This document shows, in pieces, positions 48,113-59,597 of a stretch of DNA of 64,000 nt. A model generated the notes under the pieces. It made no database searches and was not told where the DNA came from. It saw nothing but the letters and a program-made list of their open reading frames with translations. Every line of letters starts with the position of its first letter. Within the stretch, counting starts at the first letter, position 1. The stretch is from the NCBI GenBank assembly GCA_022578605.1, contig MU394066.1, positions 248,001 to 312,000 on the forward strand, given 5' to 3'. The DNA comes from Camillea tinctor. Lineage: Eukaryota; Ascomycota; Sordariomycetes; Xylariales; Xylariaceae. A program made the position numbers and the translations under genes.

Positions 48113-49320
48113 AGAAAGGGGGCGGTGGCTAAGACTGTGGGTTAAGGTGAGAAAGCGATTACTTGCCTACCCTACTAATGAAGAATCTATAGGGCTTATT
48201 TGGTAATGAGGCAATGCATGAAATATTTTCTGCAAGAGAAGAGGCTTATATGATGATGCCTAAAGAACTAAGGTTGACATGGTCCTAGAGACCTCAGGTT
48301 ACTAGGTAGCCAGTCTACTCAGCTAAGGGAGACAATAGCACTGGTTTCTTTTATGATATCAAATATCACACGAATATGTTTATGACTACCCATCGATGGC
48401 CTATTAACGAACAATGGAACTTGGAAAGAGTAGAAAGATAGCCAGAATCTGTGTTAATCAATTATGTCGCTATATCGGAATTTCTCTTAAATTCTGTTTG
48501 TTGGAGCTGACAGGAACGGTCTTCTATGTCGGGTTAACCCTTCCTACTGAAGGGAAGAAAAATATTTTACTACTGAGACTAACAACCTCATCGGCGGCCT
48601 ACATATTTCGCAACACAGAATCCTAATTAGAGATAAATAGCCTGGGAGTATTTGATATGGGCAACTTGTACTCCAAACTACGAGTCTATAGCATCGCCGT
48701 CTTTCTTGGTTTCCTGCCAATATTGTCAACGTGTTGAGTTATCTGCAAAGCCGCCTCGAAGTCCTATTGTAATTGTAGGCTTACGTCTGCTGATGCTAAA
48801 CAATAATATAACAGGAGGTAGATAATGTAGTTACCATTAATAACGTCTCGATCTGTGACTAAGATAATGGGCAACCTTGCTGTCGATCTCCTCCAAGACC
48901 CAATGAGCAGCGCCAAGGTTCCAAATAGGGGTTCAGCGAATTCCCGGGACATAGTTTAACATGCCTGTAACTGATCCATGATTATGCATAATTCTTCCAG
49001 TATTCGAACACCTCTTTCTCTCGGAATAGAATGCCATATGGTAGTGTAGACAACCAGCTGAGCGGCTCTCGGTGGGGACCCAACTTTGCCGCAATCCACT
49101 CCACACGTAACCGGGGCCACGATGGGTCTGGGACCTGCAGCCTTTAGAAGAAAGAGGGAAATGCCGGGCCCGTTCTTGGTCCCTGCTCTATGATTGATGT
49201 GAATCGGGGATGTATCGAGGAAATCCTCATGTTACCGGACCAGAATTGAGGTGGCCACGATATCTCTCCCGGGCGAGTGATCTCCTTTTTTCGCAGCGTC
49301 TCCATCGTGGCCGCTGAGGA

Positions 49321-49326
49321 TATAAA
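49321..49326 (+). promoter_or_regulatory. TATA box of the secreted six-cysteine gene
   Basis: TATAAA lies 142 bases before the ATG at 49463. The leader between is rich in C, A and T with almost no G (CAACCTTCACTCAAGACAAC), typical of strongly expressed fungal genes. Confidence 0.65.
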
Positions 49327-49462
49327 CGAGCGCTCCTGCCCTCCTCCGTCGAACACATTCCTACAACCCATCCTTCAACCTTCACTCAAGACAACAACTT
49401 AATACACTCGCTAATACCCAACGTCTTCCCGACCTACCTAATACTTAATCAACCTAATCATA

Positions 49463-49815
49463 ATGTATTTCTTCACTCCTCTGTTCCTCGCCGCCCTCGC
49501 CCTTGCGGCTCCCCAGGACGCTATCCGGAGATCTCCCTCCCAGTGCCCCTCTGGTGCCTACCAGTGCTCCAGCGACCTGGCCGGCTGGGAAGTCTGCAAC
49601 GCTCACGGCGAGTGGATCGTAAGTTTCCCCTTGGCTATTATATAGCCTCCATATATCCTTCCTAGATATTAAAATATCTTTAAGATGATATAACTAACAA
49701 ATGAAACTTTCAGAACGCTGGTACTTGCCAGAACCAGTCCAGCTGCTACATCCACCCCCACAACAACCTTCCCTACTGCACGGAGTCTGCTAAGCCTTCT
49801 ACCGCCGTTGCCTAA
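49463..49815 (+). CDS. Small secreted cysteine-rich protein, six Cys (effector-like)
   Basis: Two exons: 49463-49618 and 49714-49815, 85 residues. The donor is GTAAGT, the branch site CTAAC and the acceptor CAG, in phase 0. A clear signal peptide (MYFFTPLFLAALALAAP) ends near residue 16; a dibasic RR at 22-23 may be a Kex2-type site. The mature part has exactly six Cys: CPSGAYQC, GWEVC, GTC, SSC and PYC. This spacing (CPxGxYxCxxxxxGWxVCxxxGxW, then GxCxxxxxC and a terminal YC) is familiar from small secreted proteins of plant- and insect-associated fungi, where it likely forms three disulfides; some relatives occur as modules on larger secreted enzymes. Function unknown: an effector or a carbohydrate-binding role are possible (inference). 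A TATA box and CA-rich leader support strong expression. Confidence 0.85.
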
Positions 49816-49995
49816 GGAACTCTTGTTTTTGAGCGGATGAAGTCGGAGGTAGAGAGCGAGCTGGAGTTGATGGTAGTCGGCTGAGGGGAGCGTGGTTTAG
49901 CGGGAGTAGTCTTGGTGGAGGAGAAAGAGGAGGATGTGTTGGAAATGGTAGTGAAGGATGAGCAAGAGGAAGAGGAATGCCGTGATGTCTGCCCT

Positions 49996-50022
49996 GAGTG
50001 AGTGAGTGAGCGAGCGAGCGAG
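49996..50022 (+). repeat. (GAGT)n(GAGC)n tetranucleotide repeat
   Basis: GAGT units turn into GAGC units, about 27 bases, in the likely 3' region of the secreted protein gene. Confidence 0.85.
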
Positions 50023-51444
50023 GATGGGAAGGAGTATGAGCGGAGGGAAGGTACGAAGTCGGAGAGGAGGAGATGATGAGCGGGAGGGGATAGAGGGAAG
50101 CTCTCGAGAGTTTCCTGGGGATTTGCTTTTTTGCGTTGTTGATGTGGGAGAAGTGGAGCTAGTTGAGGGCTCTTCACTCCTTGTCCCCTCGGGATGAGGA
50201 GGGCGAGAGAGTCTTGTTGTTTTTGTTACGTCGTCACTCACTTAATTCTTTTCCCTTTTCAACAACGAGTACTCCTACGGAGTTAAAGAGGGAAAAGAAC
50301 AAGAACCTTAAAAACTTAATAGCTAGTTATGTATAATAACGGATCAGCCTAAGTAATGCGAATTATGAGTGATCCCAAAAAAAACCTTCATCTCGCGTGA
50401 TTATTGTAAATGTTTGTTCTCAATGCTTAATACAATGGTAAAGAATTATATGAGGAACATTGAACTTCCTAAGTTAATTGTACTGACAAAGTGTTCATAC
50501 TAGTTATGGATGTCTAGCAAAGGTAAGCGCAACTCCATCTATATCATGGGGAGTAGCTCATTGTCAATGGAAAAACCTAGACCGGACTAGCCTCGAGATA
50601 ATTAGCACGGAGACATGTCGATGTATAATCGACTACCTACTTCAAAAGCATCCTGTTAGCTATTAACCGGGTTCTCGTGTTCTTTTCTAGCAACCCGGCA
50701 CATGTTTGCCTACCGACATCTCATAGATTATGTTGGCCTTATATACACATCTATACAGGCCGAAAACTAGGTCAGTTAGGGGTTGAATACCCCTTACATT
50801 TCCCCGTAAACTCATACTAGTGCTTAGTTGGGGCTTTCTATCTCGTCTGTTTTTATAACGAGACAGAATTTGTTGATGGTGAGTGGAGAATCAACAGTGT
50901 GTTCTAAGCAAGGGGCCAAGGGCTGAATGTTAACCAGGTACCTAGAATTCTCTAGTTGTGTTTAGAAAAGATGTCTGAACAATGACGACTCAAAATAAAG
51001 ACCTTCACTTTTCAGACCCCTAAACTCCACATAGAGTCGAGCACGGCTAATGGTGATGCATCTTTCGGGTCCGAACCGAGTCCACGAGGTCCGCGAGTCC
51101 GGCATCATCTTTCTCTCGTAGGGAACTCCACCGCTCGAAGCCGCTAGTGAAGACCAATCAATCGGCGTCCGTGCTTGGGTTATAAACGAACACGAAATAC
51201 GAATTCGAGCTGCTTCTGAATAAGTAGGTGACCGAGAAAGCAGGCTTGTTCACGACTACGACGCGAGGGGTTGCCGCCGTTCGGGGAACTAGATGAACCC
51301 TGGTGGATTCGATTCCCCCTCCATGCAGGATTGGTGATCCAGGCCCTATTACAGTTGCTTGAGGCTTGCTCAATCCCGAACACGGGCAATATCATTTGCC
51401 GGGTTCTATGGGTAGCGACATATGGATTAATGTTGTGTAAGGCC

Positions 51445-51452
51445 TATATAAA
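51445..51452 (+). promoter_or_regulatory. Candidate TATA box of the SDR gene
   Basis: TATATAAA lies about 225 bases before the ATG at 51678; the CT-rich leader between (CTCACTCTTCTTGCACTTCTC) fits a start region. Confidence 0.5.
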
Positions 51453-51677
51453 TCATCCCTGAGGACGATGTTGGTGTTGCTGCTTTAACACGCCATCTCA
51501 CTCTTCTTGCACTTCTCAAAAGCTGTTGGACATATCCCCTCACCGCAAGGAACCGGAAACCCTATTCCCAAAAGCGACGACCTAAGAGAAAACAGCCGTT
51601 TATTCCCCCCCGCCGAACCCCCTCACCACCTTCATTCACCACCTCCCGGATAAATAGCTAAAGGAGCAACACCAAAG

Positions 51678-52906
51678 ATGTCCGACTCCCTCTCAGGAAC
51701 CGTCGTCCTCGTCACCGGCGGCGCCGGCGGCCTCGGCAAAGTGATAGCCAAAGCGTACCTGGACGCGGGCGCCTCGGTAGCCATCTGCGACATCAACGCA
51801 GAGCGGCTATCGCAAACCGAATCCGAGCTCTCCGCGACGGGGCGTTTCTTCGCGCAAGCAACCGACATCACGGACGAGGCGGCGGTGGGGCAGCTGGCGG
51901 ACGCCGTGGTGCAGCGCTTCGGCCGGCTCGACGTGCTGGTCAACAACGCCGGCATGGCGGACTCGTTCGACCCCGTGGGCTCGCTGAGCAAGGAGCGGTG
52001 GGACCGCGTCTTGGGGCTTAATCTCACCGGGTCGTTCCTCACGACGCGCGCGGCGGTTAATGCCATGGAGAAGCAGGAGAGGCCCGGTGGCTTGGTGCTG
52101 CAGATTGGATCGATTGCGAGTTCGCATGGGATGGCGGCCGGGTTGGCGTACACGGTATGAGAGCTGTTTCTTGCGTATCCCTTACCTACTTTCTTCTTTG
52201 GCCTGGTTGGATAGGTGCGGGGCCGATGGGTGAGGGAAAAAGAGTCCTTTATCAGGCATTTACGTAACCTACGATGTTGAAGACATTCTTATTCACAACA
52301 CTCACCTGGTGTGAAGACCCAGCATCTTAGGTTATGAAAGTGCTTGGGCCGTTTTACCTGCCTATTCACACATTCTTGCAATGGACTTATTACTAGAGGA
52401 CTATGCTAACTTTCATCAATAGGTCAGCAAGCACGGCGTCGCAGCGCTGGTGAAGAACACAGCCGGATTCTACGGACCCAAGGGCATCTACGCTATCGGG
52501 TTGATGGTCGGCGCCATGATGGGCACCAACATCGCGGACAGCTTCGCGACTCTGGGAGGCACGAATGGTACGTTGAGATCATATAAACCCCTTTAATGAA
52601 CAAGCCATCATCGTTCTCGTGCTATTATCACCGAGGAAATGAACCTTCTTCCTTTTCCTTCTCCGTCTTCCCCATCTCTCACTCTTTTCTTCCCTCCCAG
52701 GCTTTAATTCCATATCTATACTCGTGTGCTAACAAACCCTCACAGGAGAAGCCTTCCAGCAGACCATCTCCGCGGCCTTCAAGCCCGAGTGCGCGATCCC
52801 GCTCGAGGACGTGGCCAAGTACTGCGTGTTCCTGACGGACAGGGGGATCGCGGCGTCGGCGAACGGGTCGTGCATCCCGTTCAGCAAGAACAGCCCGCTC
52901 GCGTGA
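51678..52906 (+). CDS. Short-chain dehydrogenase/reductase (classical SDR)
   Basis: Three exons: 51678-52154, 52423-52567 and 52746-52906, about 260 residues, a normal SDR length. Phases agree; donors are GTATGA and GTACGT, acceptors TAG and CAG. The cofactor motif TGGAGGLG is at residues 13-20, followed by an acidic residue at the end of strand 2 (ICDIN), which favours NAD(H). NNAG is at 89-92, the catalytic Ser at about 145 (IGSIAS), and the Tyr and Lys of YTVSK at 158 and 162. Intron 1 falls between YT and VSK, inside the active-site motif. The C-terminal half (VKNTAGFYGPKGIYAIGLMV) has the layout of fungal SDRs of unknown substrate. Probably a soluble oxidoreductase of alcohols or ketones; no neighbouring biosynthetic genes narrow the role. 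Confidence 0.92.
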
Positions 52907-55900
52907 AGGGGGGAGGACCAAAATTTGGGGAATGAAGGTTCGGGTGGATGGATATTAGGTGTTAACTTAGGGAATGCGAATATTTATGGCGAGCGGGTTG
53001 GGGGGAGGTGATGATACCTGACCTAGCAAATTGGGATCTATTTCTAGAGCACGGCCGCGAACGTATTGTCTACTATGAAGAAATCAACACCAACAAACCT
53101 GTTTACCTGCGAGATGATGCGTGGGCCGCGTTGTGCTCGAGATGGATAGGGTTCCCGAAAGTAAGGACTTGCTACCTGGAGCGCTCCATATCCATCGTCC
53201 ATGAACACGGGGTCTAGAAATATGAATTTTGATTACCTACTTGCCTTGCTTGTTTTCAGCGCTGGTGCTCCGCCCGGGCTTGGCCATAGCGAGGGCAAAG
53301 AGCTCTGACACTTAGGTGATATGACGGGCAGGCAGGTAGGTTCAGGGGGAATGGTTACATGACCGTAGCGTCGAGTTCGTGTCCGAAGGGACTATGACGC
53401 GAGGTAGAAAGTTAGGGAAAGGAAAAAAAGAACATAGAGTTTCCGTTTAGAGATGTCGTATACTATTAAGTCTTGGTCGAGTTGAGGTTCTACTTACACC
53501 AATTGACTAGCCAGTCCCTGGCGAACAATTGCCAAGCATCCCTTATTGCGTGGCCGTATCAGGATAAAAAACCGTTATCGACCACCTCGTCGTCCTTAGT
53601 CTTGGCTCTCCAATATAGTCTGTCAACGGGGGCTGTGATATCTCGGGCTAGACAGTTCTTCACTCCGTTGCTATTAATCTATGTATCGGTATATCGTTCT
53701 CAGAGTAGTAAAAAGTAGGTATAGAATAGCTAAGACCTTGGCCTATACACTTATACTGCAATACGCATAACTAAGGACTCTGGGCACTTTTTGATTTTCT
53801 TTTCTTTCTAACATCAATTGACTCCAACCGATTACCTACCTGTTAACAATATATTCTAATGTTAGCACAAAGGCAAATGAACCTACAAATCAAATCAAGA
53901 TTTTTTCCCGTTCTTTGCTTCACGTCCTCAAACCTTCCGGCGTACATCCGCACGCCAATCCGCGCCCAGAGCAGAATAGCCAAGCCGTATCCGATCCAAG
54001 CCAAGATAATGCCCCGTTCCTCGCCCCCCAATCTTCCTCATGCACGGGCGAAATAGCCAAGATATAACCCTTAATTTTTGCAGTCTTAGGCTTTCCCCCT
54101 TCCTGGGTCCTTTCTCATCGAAAGGGGCGCCACCGGGCTGACTGGTAGACCCCAAGTCTTACCAAGCTCGCCTACTACGAAACAAGCTCAATTGATGGGG
54201 TTTACCAAGACTCCTATCCCAAAGAATAGACCGACCGCACTTGACGATTGAGAGAAAAGAGAAAGAGATAGACATGGCAAGAGGTGCAAAGAAGAGGGAA
54301 AACGCCTATCCGCCAATCCTTTCGCCAAGATTTCTCCCGCAATGCTTATTTCTACTCATCCCCAGTGCTCTGGGGAAATGGGGAAGGAGAGGGAAAGGAA
54401 AGAAGAGAAAGGCTTAGTTGGGGTCTTGGGATTCCGGGGCTATCTGTCTGGGTCTTTTTTTCCTTTGGTCTCTTTTCATATAGAGTAGATGGAACCCAGA
54501 AATAGGAAATGATGGTACCACGTGGACAGAATAAGACGGAATTGAGAAGTGCTTATATCGTTATCGTAGATAGAATGAATAAACACCCTCGGTAGGCACT
54601 TAGTTCAGTGTAATTGGTGAGACGAATGATTGATATATTAATTGAGGGAATCTCGGGGCGGCCGCGTGTGGGATTGTTGTTGTGCGAGCGCATCTCAGGT
54701 GTGTGTGCGGTTGACTGATATCATCTAGCGCTTAGCTACTATTCCACCAGGAAGACGCGAAATACGCATACTCTTCTGCTATTAGTAGTATATCATGAGT
54801 GTGAATGAAAGATGTAAAGAGTTAAAAAAAGACTCGTCTTCTCTAGGCTACCTTAAGCCACCGACTCAGACTTTCCATACCAACCAAGGAAATCGGCCTT
54901 GTTCCCCTAGATTTAGTATTCGTACTTTTGCCTTCCTCGAGAGAGGGTCCGTGTATCTAATCCTTCTAAGAGGTTTCCCGTGCAGAAGAGTGAGAGAACA
55001 CCAGGAGTAAAAGCAGTTCGAGTAAAAAAATAATAAAAAGCAGCGAAGCAGTGACCGATTCCAAGGCGTGCACTCTTCTTTTCCTCGTTATTCTCATACT
55101 GTCATTCATCCGGGGCGCCGCCGCACCGATCCCGACTTAATTCCATCGAGAAATGACTTGCATACCACATAGGTACTCTAACCTGGGCATGTATGTAGAC
55201 TTGCCTTACCCGACGCCGCCGTAGGTCGTGCCAAGTAAAGTGCAAAAACGGTACCAAGCCAGACACATACCAAGCCCCCTACGTTGCCAAGTCTTTCTCT
55301 CTCCTGGGCGTCCACGCGCGCGACCCCGTGCCCATGCTGAAAGGGTTCTTCTTGGCGGGTGTGGGAAAAAGCCACGGGTCGTCTAGACCTTCGGATATTA
55401 TATTCTTAGTGGATGGCCCAGACCTTTTTTTTAATCTTCAAATATGAGAAAAAGCCAAGTCCGTCGACGACTTCCCCAAAAACAGGGAAAGAGAACGGGG
55501 TCCAGGAGGCTTTTCTAAAGTGCGCGGGCGACTTTAGTGTTCTTCTTCAAATTGGTGAAGGAAAAAGAAAGGTCTGGGCCTGGGTAGGCGTATCGATGGC
55601 GACGACGAAGCATTTCCCCTTCAAAAGTTCCAAGACTTGTTGAAACCCGGCCCTGTGTATTGGCAGCAACAGGCGGCGGCGAAGGAGGGGGGCCAAGAGG
55701 GCGGAGGGGGAATGTCGACTTCTTATTTATTCTAACTAACTTACCTATAAGCCTACTTCACTCCCCTAACCCAAACCCTTGCTTGGATTAATGTAGGTTA
55801 GTAGCATTGGGGGAACAGGGGGGTTGGTCGGGGTGGTCAAAGGGTTTATAGTGGCGTCAGGGGTCATGATCCTGAGTGTAAAGGAAACAACAGCCGTGTG

Positions 55901-57722
55901 TATGTTACAGACCACAACTCCTGGGAACTTGGGAGTGTGGGCTGGGTTAGGGACCTTGGAAAAGAGAGCTTGAGAGAGGGAAAAGAAAGCGTATACTCAC
56001 CCAATCTATTTTCAAGTGGGGCATAACGAACTCTTGGCACGAGCGCCATGAAAAAAGAACAATTTACACTATATAGTCTGATTAGTTAGCAGTTATACCT
56101 CACGTTGCGTAGGCGGTCGAGGGAAAAGAGGCGTCAAGTAGACTTACACACATAAAGAAAGTACACTGCAACAATTCGTAAAAAGTCAAAGTAAATCATG
56201 CTTCTATTTATAAATCAAAAATCTGCCACAACAATTCACCTTTCAGTTGTTCGAAAAAAAAGAAGAAACCTGTATGAGTTGTATGTAATGTTCCCCTATC
56301 ACATCATGCGGCGTGCAAGTTTGAAACCCTCAATTACACTGCGTTGCGGCTCTTCGGCAACTCGAATTCACTTACAAATGGAAATGTCCACAGGACCAGT
56401 AGCAGCGACGACGACCACTGCCGCTACCACCACGTTGTGCGCTACCTCCAAAATTTGGAGGGCAAGGAGCGAAAGGGGGATGATTTTCTGACGTAGGAGT
56501 TTCATGGGTCCCTATAGTTCAGATGAGTCGTACGATTTTCTGGAGGATATGCGCCTCTCGATTGGACGGTCGTTCCTGATCCTACCAGGGTACCCCGTGG
56601 CCTGTTCGTGGAGAGGCCTTAACCCAAACACAAACTCGCGCATTTGGGTACTTACTTACACTACATTGTCGTCGCTCATCTTGTGTAGAATATCATCACC
56701 GGTGTACTCAAGCTAAGAGCATGTCCTGTAGATGACCTTTTGGGGGGGCTTCTCACTTAAGCAGCCTCCACGATCCTCTTCCTGTTAGCGCACACAATAA
56801 ATGTATCTTTTTGGGGCTGGTTTATACTTTTTCATCTATGATAGTGTTAGCAGACATCTTCATATTGAGAGCCAAGTCTTCTTCCCCCTGGCTACTTTCC
56901 GCCTCCGCGAGCAAGTTGTATCATGCCTTATAAAGAAGACACCTGATAAAGGGGATTTGCGTTGTAGGAAACACTCGCTTATAGCAACCTTCTCCGTTAC
57001 AAGGACAGTCTTGGCCGCCTGATCTTTCTCGTCGCCTACGTAACTTGGAGGGCTCGGTGGTAGAGTGCCTCCGTATGTGGCTCTCCGCATGGGAAAAAAG
57101 CTGGGGTTCCGGGGCAGAGTTTCCCGTTAGGGGCAATTTCTGGCGCATCCATGCCGACCATCCTTGTGCGATCACGAGTGACCATTGTACTTTTCGTGAC
57201 CCCTTTGCGAAAAATTCCGTATCCTCTTTCCAAGGCAGGTGGAGGTGAATAAGTAAGCGGCAAACGTTAAACAGCCCCATGTTTGCCCAAGCCGACAGGA
57301 TCAAGACGGAAAACGTCTGCGCCGTATAGGCAGACTCTTCTTCAAACAAGCGCCCAGAACTCTTGGAAACGAATCCTAGTTTTCGTCTACTAGTTTCGAT
57401 CTCGATGTATCATTATACCCTCTCTAAGTCGAATCTGGGTCCTAGGGTTCCGAATAGATCTCGTCACCGACATGGTGGCCCGTGGTGATCGTTATTTTGG
57501 GTAACAATTCGGGCTTGTCGTTTGCCTTCCTTCCTACTATTCCCTGGGAATACTTATACCATTACCGAGGCCACTCATCCATCGGGAACTGGAGATCTGA
57601 CGATTTTCACTCAACTGTGGCCTTATATTTTTTCGTTTCTCGTCGCTCGTTTCCGACACCCGGGCTAGTCCTGTACGTAATAATTTTTTTCTTTCTCAGT
57701 CTGAGACTTGAGCATAAACAAG
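52907..57722. other. 4.8-kb noncoding region
   Basis: No supported gene. Frames near 55.4, 56.2 and 57.0 kb (up to 142 codons) lack family resemblance, and several open only from a non-ATG codon. A stretch near 57043-57080 looks partly like a tRNA D-arm but does not fold into a tRNA. T-rich sequence just before 57700 (TAATAATTTTTTTCTTTCTC) is the leader of the carbonic anhydrase gene. Confidence 0.45.
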
Positions 57723-58696
57723 ATGGCCTCCTTCGTCGCCCCTATCCTTCTTCTCGCCGCGTCCGTGACGCCGGCACTCGCGTTCTGTGGTGCCCACACC
57801 CATCTCGATAAGAGAGCAGAAGGCGAGGTCCCCATCTCTACCTTCAGTGCCTCTGGCCCTACGGGACCACTGCTCTGGGCCCAGCTGGATCCCGCCAACT
57901 CTGCTTGCGCCGATGGCACAAGACAGTCACCTATCGATATGGTACCCGGGGTGTTCACCATGATGTCAGGCAGGAACATGACCATGGCGTTTACCGACCT
58001 CCCCGAGGGCGCTGAGTTCGAAAACCTCGGATCCACGGTCGAGGTGGTGATGGAAGGACTCGGAAGCTCCATGGTCCTCGACGGCCTCAACTACACGCTC
58101 CAGCAGTTCCACTTCCACCATCCCAGTGAACACCTAGACAATGGCACCACCATGCCGAGTAAGTCCATAACCCAAGAATCCCAGCACGTTCAAGGTCTTA
58201 TACTGATATCCTTCGTCTTGCAGTGGAGATGCATCTGGTATTCATGCATGAGGAGGCCGAGGTTGCCGTGATGGGGGTATACATAGACATCGCAGACCCA
58301 GAGTCGGAACAAGCCCCTTCAACGATGCTCGAGACTATATTCTCCTCCGTGGGAGAGATCGCAGAGCCGGGCACGGTCACAAAAACCCAAGCCCTTGCTC
58401 TGACCGAAGTGCAAGGCATGCTCGAGTCCGGCACTTTCCAGAGGTACTCGGGTTCACTGACCACACCGCCCTGCTCCGAAGGCGTCTCGTGGCTGGTGGC
58501 AACGCAGAAGCTTGTACTGTCGAGGGCTACGTTCCAGAACGCCCGCAGTGTGCTCGGATTCAACGCTCGCTATGTGCAAGGTGCGCCTGGCGAGCGAAAC
58601 CTGCTCCAGATGTTCGCATCCCCCGAGATTGCTCCAGCAGAAAACTCAACCGTGGCCCAGAACCAAACCACCCTAAGGCGTAGATGGAGAGCATAA
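57723..58696 (+). CDS. Secreted alpha-carbonic anhydrase
   Basis: Two exons: 57723-58158 and 58224-58696, about 302 residues. The donor is GTAAGT and the acceptor CAG; a split codon rebuilds Met at the join. It catalyses reversible hydration of CO2 to bicarbonate, here probably in the cell wall or outside the cell. A signal peptide (FVAPILLLAASVTPALA) ends near residue 20; FCGAHTHLDKR follows with a Lys-Arg site. Family motifs: QSPIDM near residue 78; QQFHFHHPSEH with zinc-binding His at about 130 and 132; MEMHLV with the third His at about 149; SGSLTTPPCSEGVSW near the substrate pocket. Several N-glycosylation sites are visible (NMT, NYT, NGT, NST, NQT). The start is the ATG just after a non-ATG extension of the frame. 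All parts of the fold are present, so it is likely active. Confidence 0.95.
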
Positions 58697-59597
58697 GTCC
58701 TTTGAATATAGCTTCTTTCTGCCTTCTTTTTCCCATCCCATGCCCTTTTGGGGGATTTGTCTTGTATTGAGTATGGGATAACGGTAGCATATGATATCGA
58801 GGTAGTGCTGGCTCTACCACCTGTAGCTTGGCATCAATTCTGTATTTCAGTAGAAGGCATGCATGGCACATGGGGAGACCGGAGTTTGATGTAGACAAGC
58901 TTGGCTGGTTTAATGGTGGTTGTTTTTGCTTTACCTAGAAAGGGGTTGGGGGGGTTGTGTAAGGTATACTATTTATTCTCTCCCAAACCAACTGAGTCTT
59001 GCGAACATCAATTGAAAAGTGAAGTAGTTCCATAAAGAAGAGGATGGAATAGAATAGAGAGATGTACCTAGACTGGCTGGTTTAGGTATTTCAATATGTA
59101 ATAATATGTAATATACTGGGTTAGAGAGAGATAAGTCATGAATTAAACTTCGCTGTAAAACCACTTACACCAATAAATTATGTTCTAGACTGTGACATGT
59201 GTAACCGGCAGGGGATGCGAGAACATAAACTCCTGGCTAGTGCCAAAAAAACGGTATCGATATAAGGTGATTGGGTAGAGAATGCTAACCTAGCGGAGTT
59301 TAGCGGAGTCAATTGGCTGCTGCCGATTTCATGGGATGGGATTTCGTCATATTTTTTTTCTCCCGAGTTTCTTCATTCGTGCGCTGAAAGTTGCTGCAAA
59401 ATATTTTTTTTACTTTTTCTTTTAGTTTTTCGAATCGAGACCACATCCCAACGAGATCGATATCGGGGGCACCTCCTGGGGGCAATTGAGTTGAGTATCG
59501 TTCAGTTTCGTTGTCATGTGCCTCAGGAGCCATCATTTCCCTTAGAAGAAATCTATATTAGTCGGATTCTCCGCTCCGAAGAGAAGATATCCACAAG
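58697..59597. other. Intergenic region
   Basis: 3' region of the carbonic anhydrase gene followed by a short promoter of the next gene. Frames on either strand are not supported. Nothing else noted. Confidence 0.45.

Larger units (their letters stand above)
44964..49462. other. 4.5-kb noncoding region with homopolymers, G-rich tract and hairpin
   Basis: No protein is supported. The stretch directly after the BTB stop is a polypurine tract. ACCGAA repeats, a T29 run, a G-rich tract and a perfect inverted repeat follow (separate entries). From about 46.1 to 49.0 kb the DNA is AT-richer with scattered stops in all frames. The last 140 bases are the promoter and leader of the secreted protein gene. 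Confidence 0.5.
49816..51677. other. Intergenic region between the secreted protein and the SDR gene
   Basis: No gene is supported. The first 400 bases are G/A-rich and include a (GAGT)n(GAGC)n repeat; minus-strand frames there are Ser/Pro-rich by composition only. The rest is AT-rich and ends in the promoter of the SDR gene. Confidence 0.45.

Noticed and set aside
57043..57120. tRNA-like sequence GCTCGGTGGTAGAGTGCCTC
   Set aside because: The D-arm part looks right, but there is no proper B box (GGTTCGANNCC) or matching acceptor stem downstream.
56921..57349. 142-codon minus-strand frame
   Set aside because: It opens from a non-ATG codon, has no recognisable domain, and codon use is unlike the genes around it.
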